Of a stretch of DNA of 64,000 nucleotides, positions 43,748-53,193 are shown piece by piece. The position numbers were made by a program, and so were the translations under genes. Positions within the stretch are counted from its first letter, which is position 1; every line of letters begins with the position of its first letter. The DNA lies in NCBI GenBank assembly GCA_019915135.1, contig JAHLMK010000004.1, positions 2,356,001-2,420,000 on the forward strand. The letters are read 5' to 3'. The stretch is from Strobilurus pachycystidiatus. Taxonomy: Eukaryota > Basidiomycota > Agaricomycetes > Agaricales > Physalacriaceae. Below the pieces are notes generated by a model, which saw only the letters and a program-made list of their open reading frames with translations, did no database searches and was not told the origin of the DNA.

Positions 43748-45207
43748 ATGACCTCGCAACATGAACTCCCCGAGCGCGTTATCCAAGATGCCTTCCACTC
43801 ATACCTCAAGAGCTCCCTCACCCAAGCCAAAGTCGAGCGGCTGCTGGACGCGGACGTGCTCAGCAGCGCCGAGGGCGACTTGATGGTCACAGGTGCGCAC
43901 ACACTACATCGGGAAAGACGTAAACTCAACTTGTGAACGTGGCAGGCCCCGCGCTATGCATGTACTTCGCCGCTCTGCGGTGCACGACCGACCCGCCGTC
44001 CGTGCCCCTCCCGCGGCGGCACGCCAAGTCCTCCACCGTCACCACGGACCCCATCGATCTGTCCCCGGCGAACTGCCCCCCGACGTTCCGCGGGTTCCTC
44101 GGCGTGTGGGCGGAGACTGTCCCGAGGATCCAGGCGCTGACGCCGGAGATGCAGCATGATCTGGCGAGGGTGATTTGTGGGCTGGTGCCCCTCCAACAAC
44201 AACAACAACAACAACAACAAGGGAGACAACGAGGGAACGGGGGCGTAGGTGGGATCGCAGCGGACCTGCGCGCGGTGGCGATCGAGATCAGCCAGCGGCG
44301 GACGTTCCAGGACCGGTATGCGGGTGATCTGCAGGCTGCCCTGGACGAGAGCGGGGGTGGGGGGCGGAAGACGAGTTTCGTCCCCCCGCCGGGGTATGAT
44401 GCCCCGTCGAGTCCACCGCCGCGGAGCTCCGCCGAATTGCACCCGCATTCACAATATGGCGACACCCTGTCCCCGACAGCGGACAGACACTCCCGTAGCT
44501 CTGCGGACTCGAGTCCACCCTACACCCCCACCTCCTCCCGCTCCCGCACCCCCTCCCCCTCCTTCCTCCCGCCCAACTCCCCCGCACTGACCATCATCCG
44601 CGAGACGCTCTACGCCTCCCTCGCCGACGCCCTCGCGCGCACCCCCGCGCTCCACACCCTCCTCGCCACGGACCCGCCCCGCGCGTACTTCGCCGCCGTG
44701 TCTGTTGCGATCCTCGACGTTGCGCTCACCAGTGTCTCCACAGGGGAAGCGCTCACCTCCGTCTCCTCAGGGGCAGGGGAGGTCAGTGTGATGGGCGTTA
44801 TGGGAAGGACGTTGACGCTGGGCGAGTGCCCGCCGGGCTTGAAGCCGTTCATGGCCGAGCTGGGGAGCATCGCGCTCGTCGCGCGGGGTATGAGGGAGGA
44901 GGACGACGATGCCGCCATTCGCGCCCTCCAGGGTGGGGACGAGCGCCTCCCTATACCGAGTGTGGACCGGGTGCGGGATTTACTCATTTTCGGGGCGCGC
45001 GGCAGAACAAGAGCAAGTAGTGGAGGGGAAGGGGATGGTGGTGGTGGAGGGAATGGGGGGAGGAGCCCAAGCCCGGAGGGCAAGACGCTGGGGTTCGCGA
45101 ACCGGATAAGTGCGCTGAGTTTGGGGATGACAAGGTTGCGGGCGTTTAGGGAGCGGCAGGATGAGATATTTGGGATTTTGAGGGGGGTGGGTGTTGAGGG
45201 GAGGTGA
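43748..45207 (+). CDS. hypothetical protein with polyglutamine and Gly/Pro/Ser-rich parts
   Basis: Not recognised. Exons 43748-43892 and 43946-45207 with a 53-base intron (gtgcgc..ggcag) give 469 codons (468 aa) in frame. The N-terminal 50 residues (ELPERVIQDAFHSYLKSSLT) look helical. A second ordered block (FLGVWAETVPRIQALTPEMQ) precedes a run of nine glutamines coded by CAA repeats. A disordered Ser/Pro-rich middle follows, then NSPALTIIRETLYASLADAL, YFAAVSVAILDVALTSVSTG, and a C-terminal NRISALSLGMTRLRAFRERQ. No membrane segment, signal peptide or known motif. A 3'-terminal copy is found at 48417-48835, so at least the 3' half has been duplicated. Strong codon-position GC bias and a clean intron support a real gene. 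Confidence 0.65.
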
Positions 45208-46299
45208 GCACTTCACACCGGTATGCGAGTGTATTTTCTTTTTATTGAGTAATCTTACTGTTGTAGCTACTACTTACGTGAACATTATACCATTTATGTC
45301 TCGCCAACTAGCTTACCCGTCAATTTGTCTGTGCATTCAAGTCAGCGAAGTCGATATTGATATTCACCAGCAAGTGGAATGGTTGGAACTTGGGCGCGTC
45401 AAATCAAGTCTTCCGTTGACTGCCTGCTAAGATGCAGGAAGCAGTTGAGAGAGAGTGCACGTGGGCAGATTCTACGACGGAAGAGGAAATACGATTCTGA
45501 TTCACGATCTTCTGCAGCACTTGAAAGAAAGGGGGGAACGCGGGCCCATACAACTAGAACACGCTAGTAAGAATGGTGGAGCAACGCGTCTTCGGACTCG
45601 GAGCACAAGGGGAAAGATGCCCCGCGGAACTGACGCTGGAGCCGAAACGCGGCTATGAGTGACTATGATATCGTTCGTGGTCTTCTTGCAATATACACCA
45701 TGGACAAGAGCTGGAGCTACAACAAGATGCCAGAGTGTAAAACTGATTTATCGACTCACACAATATCGCCAAAATATGTCTGCTATTCCACCGTGACCAA
45801 ATCAGCTGACCTTCGTCTATTGGCAGCACTTACCCTTCGGTGAATTCCCTATTCCTAATATACTGGACAGCCCGTCTTCCGGACCTGCAATTAGTTTGCG
45901 CTGCTCAGCCATGCCACGGACGCCAGGACGTCAACATTCGGGAGTGCAGGAAGACGCCGAACGTTCGGCGCACGCGTCGGCCATCAAATTTTTTTGATAG
46001 TGGGGTCAAGCGGTTAGGACCCCTCCCCTGAAACCAGTCTATCATCTCCGGCGTCTAGAACTTGGAGATGTTCCTATTCACTCGTAGAACTCGGCTTGTG
46101 GATAGCGCAACGTGAACTTTGCCCAGCGCCCTGGTTGAACCTAAGCCTAGTCTCCACTTTCGATCGCGAACGTCGTCCTTGAATAAGACGAAAGGATTAT
46201 GATATTTCGGGAGACTCCGCTTCCAGGCGTAACGGATATGGGTATGTCGGCGCTTTTGTTCGTGTCTTGGGGTTTTCTCACTTCTAGTAGAGCAACTTG
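45208..46299. other. intergenic
   Basis: 3' flank of the orphan gene (shared with the copy at 48840), then DNA without recognisable genes or repeats up to the inverted repeat at 46300. Confidence 0.4.
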
Positions 46300-46362
46300 C
46301 ACCGGGGGCATTCGCCACCTCGTTCCGAAAGGAACGAGTCAGACTCGTCCTAACGTCACCTG
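46300..46362. repeat. 63-base inverted repeat, left arm, with nested hairpins
   Basis: It begins caccgggggcattcgccacc and ends cgtcctaacgtcacctg. It is the reverse complement of 47246-47308 with one mismatch. Inside, ctcgttcc-gaaa-ggaacgag forms a perfect 8-base stem with a GAAA loop, and acgagt-cag-actcgt forms a second stem. The two share ggaacgagt, so they exclude each other. Confidence 0.8.
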
Positions 46363-47245
46363 AACGGCAACTGGCAAATACCTGGCATTCTGCCAGCTTA
46401 CGTAATCCAGTGACAACAGATGTTTGCGGGCCGGAGGACCTCACACCTTGACGCGCGTTCTGCTCTCCCTCTGACCTGGAAAGCGGTCCGCCAAGTTGTT
46501 ATCTGTGAAGACCGACATACATACCGCTGTTTGCAGGGTCCACACTGAAGAATGTGAACGAGGCGCAATAGGAGTCAGAGGACTTGCCGCCCCACATGAA
46601 GCCCTTATTCTCTCCTGAATACAAGCTGGTGGGGTCGTCGCAGTCAATGGCACTGTAATTCCTGATACAACGTCAACTTGTGCTTCATCTTCCACAGCCG
46701 GTCCTTCAGCCACGTCTCCACCTGCAACGAAATACTCTCCATTCGCGCCAAGATTGCGCCATCTGACTCGCCACCCCATTGATCATCTCCTCCATCCCGA
46801 CGGGAAGGAACAAAAAGGAAGTGTTTGAGGATGTCTGGGTGTGTATGAGAGATGGCAAAGTAAGGAGGAGAGGAGAGTCCAAATTATCCGCGTCATGGCG
46901 ATACTGACTGCAATGGGATATACATCCAAGCGAGGAATTTTAGCCGACCAGGAAATATAGTAGCACCCCAAATTGGAATGAAATGAAGTTGCAAGAGAAC
47001 GAGACAAAGTTGGGATAGAACGAGAACTAAACAGGATAAAATAGTAGGGAATGCAACGCACTTGACTCCGTCTTGCTCACACTACCTTGACCGTGCGCAT
47101 CCTTTTCTTCTATCCTTTGTTCTTCTCCCTAATCCTCATCCGTTTGTCCTTCCTGCTAGTGTCGTCCGTCCCTCTTCGCGTGTGTGGTGCAAGTCCCGCC
47201 AGTTGTCACAGGATTACATAAGAGGGCAGGATTCCAGGTTTACAC

Positions 47246-47308
47246 CAGGTGCCGTTAGGACGAGTCTGACTCGTTCCTTTCGGAACGAGGTGGCGAATGC
47301 CCCCGGTG
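47246..47308. repeat. 63-base inverted repeat, right arm
   Basis: Inverted partner of 46300-46362. The arms are 883 bases apart. The DNA between them holds a minus-strand open stretch (47061-46441, one TGA near 46781) without recognisable domains. The pair could be the ends of a non-autonomous DNA transposon or a foldback element. No target duplication was recognised. Confidence 0.8.
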
Positions 47309-48416
47309 TTGGGGACGTATCTCTGGCGAGTTTAGCTTGAGGAGAACCTCTGTGAAATATCATAAGTTTGAATTCTCCGAGTCAAGGCACGTTGGCTAGC
47401 GCGCAAAAACGTTGTTGACATGTTCTCCTTGAATTGGTAGCTTTCTATGGACGTACAGGGGGTCATTCTAGCTCGTTTTCACCTGTGAAGCGACTCTCTG
47501 CCTACGCAATTCATCTTCGGACATCTTTGCCCTCCCCCGCTCTCCTCAACTCCGATTCTTCCACCCAGTCGACGAGAACAATCACAATGCCACCCAATTC
47601 ACGCCCCAAAAGCGTGGCGAATTGACGTGCGGACGTGAGCTCGCAAGAACACTGCGTTCATGTCAACGCCGCGAACTAAATGATCTGATATACAAAGGTA
47701 CATACCGTCTGCTAGCGCTAACTTCATATCAATGATCTTGATTTCCGCGTTGCAGCGCCTGGAAACCCGACATCACTGCGCTCTAGGTCAGATCCGCCAT
47801 CTGAAAAGGTCGGATTGATAATTGACTCGAGGGAAGGAATGTTCTCGCTGTGTGGCGTCGAGTCCCGATCCATCGTTAGCGTCCTGGAAAGCGGGACAGC
47901 GAGTCGAGTAGTGATAAGACGGTCCGTAGCGCTAAATGAGAAGGACATCAGGCTGAAGACGGAATGTTCAATGCAAATTTCAGGTCTCAAAAGGTAACGT
48001 ACCTTCTAATTTGGAATACCGCTCAAAGAAATGCTCATGACACCCAGGTCTGTATTGGGAACAAATAAGATGGCATCTGGGCAGGTTTGGGTGCCGTCGC
48101 GGCCTTTTCCGGAGAGAGTTCGCGTAGTGAGGCGGGGGAGCCGGCAGCGAGTTCCAGGTCGCTTCTGTGCAGTGCGCGACGTGCTCGGAGCAAGAAACGG
48201 TTTGATCTGGCCGAGATAAAGTCTTTTGAAGAAGTCAGACTGCGGATTTCAGCTTGCGAAAAGGTACGGCACCTCGAATCCTTGTTTGGATGCTCATTTG
48301 AGCCTATGTAGATCCAGATCTCCTTTGCAACACTAGAGCGGCCTTCCGGATGCTTAGTGCGTCTCTTATGGCGGTGCTGAAGCAGGAATTGGGGAGGGAC
48401 GAGTTGGTGGCGGCGA
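47309..48416. other. intergenic, nothing seen
   Basis: No coding motif, RNA gene or repeat was recognised between the right inverted-repeat arm and the truncated gene copy. Confidence 0.35.
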
Positions 48417-48835
48417 GCCCCCCTGCCCGTCCTTCCTCCCGCCCAACTCCTCCGCCCTCACCATCATCCGCGAGACCCTCTACGCCTTCCTCGTCCGCAC
48501 CCCGCTCTCTACAGCCTCCTTGCCACCAACCCGTCCCGCGCCTACTTCGCCGCCGTCTCCGTCGCCATCCTCAACGTTGCGCTCACCTCTGTCTCCACAT
48601 ATTCCTCCGATGTGAGTGTTATGGGCGTGATGGGCTGCACGCCGACGCTGGGCGAGTGCCGCGGACGGGAGAGGGGTGGTGAGGGGAGGAGCTTGAGTCT
48701 GGAGGGAAAGACGCTGGGGGTTTGCAAGTTGAATTAGTGCGCTGAGTTTGGGCATGACGCGGTTGAGAGCGTTTAGGGAGAGGCAGAACGCAATGGCTAT
48801 TTGAGGGGGGTGGGGGTGGAGACGAGGTGAGGTGA
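48417..48835 (+). pseudogene. truncated copy of the 43.7-45.2 kb gene
   Basis: It matches 44560-45207: cgtccttcctcccgcccaac, ctcaccatcatccgcgagac, ctacttcgccgccgt and gtgatgggc..acgctgggcgagtgcc. It then jumps over about 200 bases (the part coding PPGLKPFMAELGS to GARGRTRAS) to ggagggaaagacgctggggg and ttgagagcgtttagggagaggcag. The frame is broken and no 5' half exists. Similarity continues into the 3' flank (gtgtattttattcagtaatctta, tgtagctactac). Confidence 0.8.
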
Positions 48836-49201
48836 GGTGGGGTGGATATGGTAGTGTATTTTATTCAGTAATCTTAGATGTAGCTACTACGTTGTCTTGA
48901 GCCGCGCTGAACATCACATGTCTTGCCAAGTTCCAACCTTGCTAACTTTGACTCTCAAGTCAACCCGTGGATTCAACATTCCGCGGTATCCGCCCCAGAT
49001 TCCTCTAGATCAACTGCCGGTGTTCTGCCGCCGCTTTGGGACATCATCGTGCTGGGTGAGGGTGCTACAAAATGAAGTGACGTCTTTGTTTGACTGAATT
49101 CTCCAGTCTCGCTTGCATCCCACAATGAGCCGGAAAAGAGGACCAACACAAAGGTCAGGATGGCCGTGGTTGTCTGAATGAGCAAATTCAGCCTGTGGAA
49201 T
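48836..49201. other. flank before the plus-strand LTR element
   Basis: The first 120 bases are duplicated 3' flank of the 43.7 kb gene. The rest is unique and ends at the LTR that starts at 49202. Confidence 0.45.
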
Positions 49202-49722
49202 TGTCATGATGTGGCCTCACCGCAACTCAAGGCCCTCCACTTTGGTCACACTTTGGCGTCCTGATGCTACGGCTACATGAACCAGCGCCACACCGGAAGG
49301 TGCCGAGAGATATATCGAGGGGTTGAGAGTTCGATCCCTTATGGCGACAAAACCGGGATCCTGAAAGTCCCGCCCTTGTCGGGCTTCCCGCCCTCCCGGA
49401 TACACTTTGGAGCGAGCACGCATGGTGTAAGACACCCCGGGAATATACTTAGGCCGTGTGAGTCAGGCGGGAGTCGGTACCCAACCAAGTCCGCCTTCCC
49501 GACCAATGGGCGGCCATCGATCTGTCGGGCGGTCATCGGGATGTCGGGATCTCCGTCATCCGCAGCGTCGGACCACTCCCGACGCATCGGGAGTATGTGG
49601 TAGAAGCTTCGAGAAGAGGAACGATGAGCAAGCATGGGATTGGTATAAATACAGAGACAGCGTTGTACTAGTTACTCAGACTTCGTCCTTAACCAGTTTT
49701 CCCCATACAACCCCGTTGGGCA
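49202..49722 (+). repeat. 5' LTR of the plus-strand element
   Basis: It begins TGTCATGATG. A tggtataaatacag TATA-like box lies at 49641-49653, some 440 bases in. The 3' border is uncertain: it may end at gggca (49722) or at cataca (49708). A tggtaggactcaccc stretch at 49737 or tgggcactctgagc at 49717 could be the primer binding site, since both start with the TGG that pairs with a tRNA CCA end. Confidence 0.5.
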
Positions 49723-49957
49723 CTCTGAGCTCTCCGTGGTAGGACTCACCCACATGTCTCCCTTCGATACCTCCGCCAACGTCGTTGACTCCGACGAGAG
49801 AAGGCTCCCCGACGCCACACCTGGGACTAGGTCCGGCGGCGAGCCTCGTACCTTGGGATTAGGTTCCTACGGTATCACAGTCTCTGGCGAGATGGATGTG
49901 CGACCATCGAGGGCCCCTATGACTGGTACAGTATGACCAGTCGAGCACAATACGAGG
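49723..49957. other. leader region of the plus-strand element
   Basis: Possible primer binding site and leader. A short plus-strand frame from 49754 (MSPFDTSANVVDSDERRLPD) stops at 49936 and may be a broken 5' part of the following ORF. Confidence 0.35.
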
Positions 49958-50755
49958 ATGTACGTGGTACGCTCGCAGGAAAGCTATGGGTTGACTACAG
50001 GGGTAGTCTCTCATGAGCGGGTCCTTGTCACGGCGGGGTCAGGTCGTAACAATAGGACGAAGTCTCCATACTGCCCACGTACCACTACATCGGAACCTCC
50101 CTCCCCCGGCGTTGGGGTAACGCCTCCAATCACCACAACCTCCGACACTACTCCCCCCCTTGTACGAGCTCGCAGAACCGAACATCGAGTACTCTCCCTC
50201 CTTAGGGAGTTGACCATCCACATCGCGGAATTCAAACCAACAGTACGATCAGGTCCTACTCAATATCGGAGCCTTCTGGGCAGAGCTGCATGGGTCATAG
50301 ACGTGGTCTTTAGGTTGTTGGGACTAGAGGAAGACTGGGTTCTTCTTCGGTCTCTGGTGAACGGACATATCCCCATCATGGCACGATATATGGAAGTTCT
50401 GTGGAGAACCCCCCAACATCTATCTCGACACACGAAAGAAGGATTATGCCTTCTTCAGGCAAGATATCTACGGGGGCCACTACAACGTATACGAACCCCG
50501 ACATTCTATACCGAGCCACGCCTAGGTCTCGCGGTGTTCTACCACCCCCCTTCCCTCACCCTAGACTCCTGGGCCGTGCACCTACGTAGCGCAACACAAG
50601 CTTGCAATACCCCGCACCACCTACGTCTCCTATACGGCGCGGAAATCAGAAAATCCACGGACCCCGCCCAACCTTGGGATCGAGGACTCATCCTTTTTCG
50701 ACACCCCGTACTCTATCCCGACAACGGGCAGCCTTTCCGCACGTACCAGGAATAG
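49958..50755 (+). CDS. unrecognised ORF inside the plus-strand element (265 aa)
   Basis: Single open frame from MYVVRSQESYGLTTGVVSHE to PVLYPDNGQPFRTYQE*. The first 80 residues are Ser/Thr/Pro-rich. The rest is helical-looking (HRVLSLLRELTIHIAEFKPT, AAWVIDVVFRLLGLEEDWVL) and might be a gag-like capsid, given its place after the 5' LTR. No zinc knuckle or protease motif was found. A shorter plus-strand frame just before it could be its true N-terminus after a frameshift. Confidence 0.4.
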   Translation: MYVVRSQESYGLTTGVVSHERVLVTAGSGRNNRTKSPYCPRTTTSEPPSPGVGVTPPITTTSDTTPPLVRARRTEHRVLSLLRELTIHIAEFKPTVRSGPTQYRSLLGRAAWVIDVVFRLLGLEEDWVLLRSLVNGHIPIMARYMEVLWRTPQHLSRHTKEGLCLLQARYLRGPLQRIRTPTFYTEPRLGLAVFYHPPSLTLDSWAVHLRSATQACNTPHHLRLLYGAEIRKSTDPAQPWDRGLILFRHPVLYPDNGQPFRTYQE

Positions 50756-51306
50756 ACCACCCAGACGATGCCATGGATCTCCTCGTGGAGGAGAGTCCTG
50801 ACATGAAATGGAAACTAGCAGTGGAAAGACCGAGAAAATAGATTTCGAGCCAAGCAGCGTAGCTCACTCTCTTCAAAAAAAAAAGGAGACACAGTCGAGG
50901 ACTGTCGTAATGAAAATCCGGATCCACCGGTCAAAAAACCAACCACCTTCGCCAATAGCAATCCCCACACTGTGAAACGCTGCGCCACCTTCCCACAAGG
51001 GCGAGCGTCTATCACTCATCGGCATACCCACAGGAACGTATCCCAGACGAGCACTCGCATCATCCGGACACATGACCTCGGAGGATGAACTACGCGACGA
51101 ATATCTCCATGGACGATCGACCATCACGCAAATCAGGAACAACACCACGAATACGTTTTGGTGAAAACTCACGCGACGCGCCGATCACAATCAAGAGTAA
51201 CGCAATCAAAAGACTCTCCTGAGTTGGGTATCAAAAAACAAGAAGGATATATGTCCGTAGGCGAACTACGGGGAACAAGAAATCCGAAACAGAATTCATC
51301 AACCCC
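50756..51306. other. non-coding part of the plus-strand element
   Basis: A run of ten or more A near 50876 is followed by DNA with no recognisable motif. Confidence 0.4.
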
Positions 51307-52178
51307 CTACCGAATGAAATCCATCGCTCCCAGCCACCACTCCTCGGTCACCTCCTCCCACTCGCTCGCCATCCCCATCTCGGATAACCCCTCCGTCTTT
51401 GCCTTCTCCTCCCATCGCTTCCCCTCCTCCCCCTCCGTCAAGGCCCAGAAAGCGGTCACTATGTCGCGGCGGGACAAGGAACGCCAGAAGTAACGGAGCG
51501 GGAGATGAAAGTCAACGATCCCGCGGATAATGACATGAGGAGGGAGTTCCTCCGCCACTGGTCCCGTCGAGTCAGACGAATGCGAGAAAGAGTAAAGAAT
51601 AAACTCACCAGGAGGTAGCAAAAGTGCCCACGCACATACGGCCAGCGCGCAGGAAGTATCACTGCCCTGAGGCGGCACGAGCGAAAGGCGTCTCCACGCC
51701 GGCGGAGGAAGGAACTCGACGTCCTTCACGAGAACGAGTGCGGCGCGCAGCAGAGTAAACTAAAAGGAAGCGTACCCACAACCCCAGACGTCCAGTCAAA
51801 CAGCCCCGGCGCGGAATGATTCAACAAACTTACCAAAGCCAGCCACTCCGACGACGACAAAGGTTCCAGTCCGAACGAATTGTTATTCGTCAATCCGTCG
51901 TCGACGGCGACGATGCACCGTATCCACTCCTCCAGAACGAGGCCCGGGATTCGCGCAGGGCGCGCGTTGATACGAAAGCCGCGATGATTGACAACCAGGA
52001 CGGCGTCAGACGGCGCGGCTGTCGAACGACGCGTGATCAGAGCAAGCAGGGAGGTGGGCATCGTTGCGGGGCGTAGGAGAGTGGTTCTGGGGACCTTCTC
52101 CAGGGTGGCGCCATTATAACTGCGCACGCAAGCGCTCGTTCCCGCACCCAATCTCTGGGACTTCTGGGATATCAGCAA
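51307..52178 (-). CDS. spliced hypothetical gene in antisense inside the LTR element
   Basis: Three minus-strand exons can be chained in frame: 52178 (or ATG 52061, MPTSLLALITRR) to ...GLFDWTSGV, an intron gtgggtacgc..cgtgaag near 51777-51724, then DVEFLPPPAWRRLSLVPPQG to ALLLPP, an intron gtgagt..gaccag near 51610-51563, then VAEELPPHVIIRGIVDFHLP to EEWWLGAMDFIR* at 51307. The product is about 200-240 aa, partly hydrophobic, Trp-rich near its end, with no domain I know. Introns that remain intact in antisense are what is expected if a host gene was captured and copied through the element's RNA, since the spliceosome would not remove them. It could instead be a host gene into which LTR-like DNA landed. 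Confidence 0.45.
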
Positions 52179-52785
52179 TAGGCTTTCAAGAAGCGCACCT
52201 GGGTCCAGAGAATAGACTCACTTGAATGATTCTGCAGATCATTCCGCGAGACCCTGGGATCTGTACCTCAGATGGATATCTGAGGGTGCAGATATGGGGT
52301 CTTGAGCACTCAGATGGGGGTTTGGACTCGCAGGGAGTCCTGACTGCCCGGAGAAGATACAACCACGGTACCGAGCGCGTGGCGCGGGTACTGTTCTGAG
52401 CTCGGGGAGCTCGAATGATGGAATCATGACCGATGCCGGCGGCAATGAAAAAACCAATTTCTGTACAATCAGAGGCGCATTCTCGAGGACATCTCAGGAC
52501 GAGTATCGAAAATATACGCCACACAAAATCGATCACGTGACCCGGACAACAAAACATCGTCCTTACGATACAAACACTTCTGTCTATTCAGAATTCTCTC
52601 CAAACGCGTCTTCATCGAGGAAAACGTGTCTCGGCCCTCCCGTAGCAGGTTCCGAACCATCACGCCTTCTCTCGCGACTACACTTTGGCTTTAACAAGGC
52701 TCGGGGAGTCTTGTAAAAAGCATCGACGCGACCGTAGAAGCCCATAAAAGGGGATCACCCTTTCGTTTCTCGGGACGAGAAACTT
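52179..52785. other. non-coding part of the plus-strand element up to the purine tract
   Basis: No convincing gene. A ctttcgtttctcgggacgagaaactt palindromic stretch (tttctcg/cgagaaa) lies near 52760-52785, just before the purine tract. Confidence 0.4.
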
Positions 52786-52812
52786 AAAAAGGGGATATTG
52801 TCATGATGTGGC
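52786..52812 (+). other. polypurine tract and first 14 bases of the interrupted 3' LTR
   Basis: aaaaaggggatat is followed by TGTCATGATGTGGC, identical to the first 14 bases at 49202. The next base, 52813, begins the gypsy LTR. Confidence 0.6.
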
Positions 52813-53193
52813 TGTGAGGGCTGCGCCTCACTAGTGGGTAACGGTCGAGTGATATAAGGCGCACACGAGCTCTGGTGTAAAACACGTGTAACGATGAAGG
52901 CGATCGGAAGAGAGCCGAGTAGCTATTAGGCGTCTATGCGGCGCCGGACGCGAATACGTTGGAGTCGTTAGCGAGGTGTGTCGGGAATCCGACGAGCTAA
53001 CCTAACCACACTGTTGATAACAGATGATAATGGTAAAAGCTAGACTACTACAACGTGTATAACTCGTATCTAAAGCTCTACGTAATACTGATTACACACA
53101 TTCGGAACGGGAGAGACGGAATTTATATGAAGTGAGAAATAAGCGTACTTGTACAACCGACTACCGCTGCTCCTGGTGTCGGTACCCCTCACA
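52813..53193 (-). repeat. 3' LTR of the gypsy element (381 bases)
   Basis: In plus orientation it begins TGTGAGGG and ends CCCTCACA, perfect 8-base inverted ends with TG..CA. In element orientation a CATATAAATTCC TATA-like box lies near 53120-53131. It abuts the polypurine tract on one side and the 14-base stub of the older LTR on the other. If integration made the usual 5-base duplication, GTGGC (52808-52812) should recur at the far end. Confidence 0.8.

Larger units (their letters stand above)
49202..52812 (+). mobile_element. plus-strand LTR element, non-autonomous, interrupted in its 3' LTR
   Basis: The element starts with TGTCATGATGTGGCCTCACC at 49202 and the same first 14 bases (TGTCATGATGTGGC) recur at 52799-52812, directly after a purine tract aaaaagggga (52786-52795). 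That is the expected order of polypurine tract then 3' LTR. At 52813 the 3' LTR is cut by the LTR of the gypsy element. Between the LTRs lie a plus-strand ORF (49958-50755) and a spliced gene in antisense (52178-51307). No reverse transcriptase, RNase H or integrase is seen, so movement would need enzymes in trans. The evidence for the 3' LTR is only 14 bases plus the tract, so this reading is likely but not certain. Confidence 0.6.

Noticed and set aside
44610..45083. Pro/Ser-rich minus-strand frame
   Set aside because: Antisense to the gene at 43748-45207; composition follows from that gene's codon bias.
46441..47061. Minus-strand frame between the 63-base inverted repeats as a transposase
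   Set aside because: It has one stop, no DDE or helix-turn-helix motif, and a neighbouring frame is equally good over part of it.
49320..49345. gagttcgatcccttatgg, similar to a tRNA T-arm
   Set aside because: No matching acceptor, D or anticodon stems were found around it, and it lies inside an LTR.
52799..53193. A single LTR starting at TGTCATGATG and ending at 53193
   Set aside because: The inverted ends TGTGAGGG/CCCTCACA define 52813-53193 better, and the first 14 bases equal the start of the older LTR at 49202.
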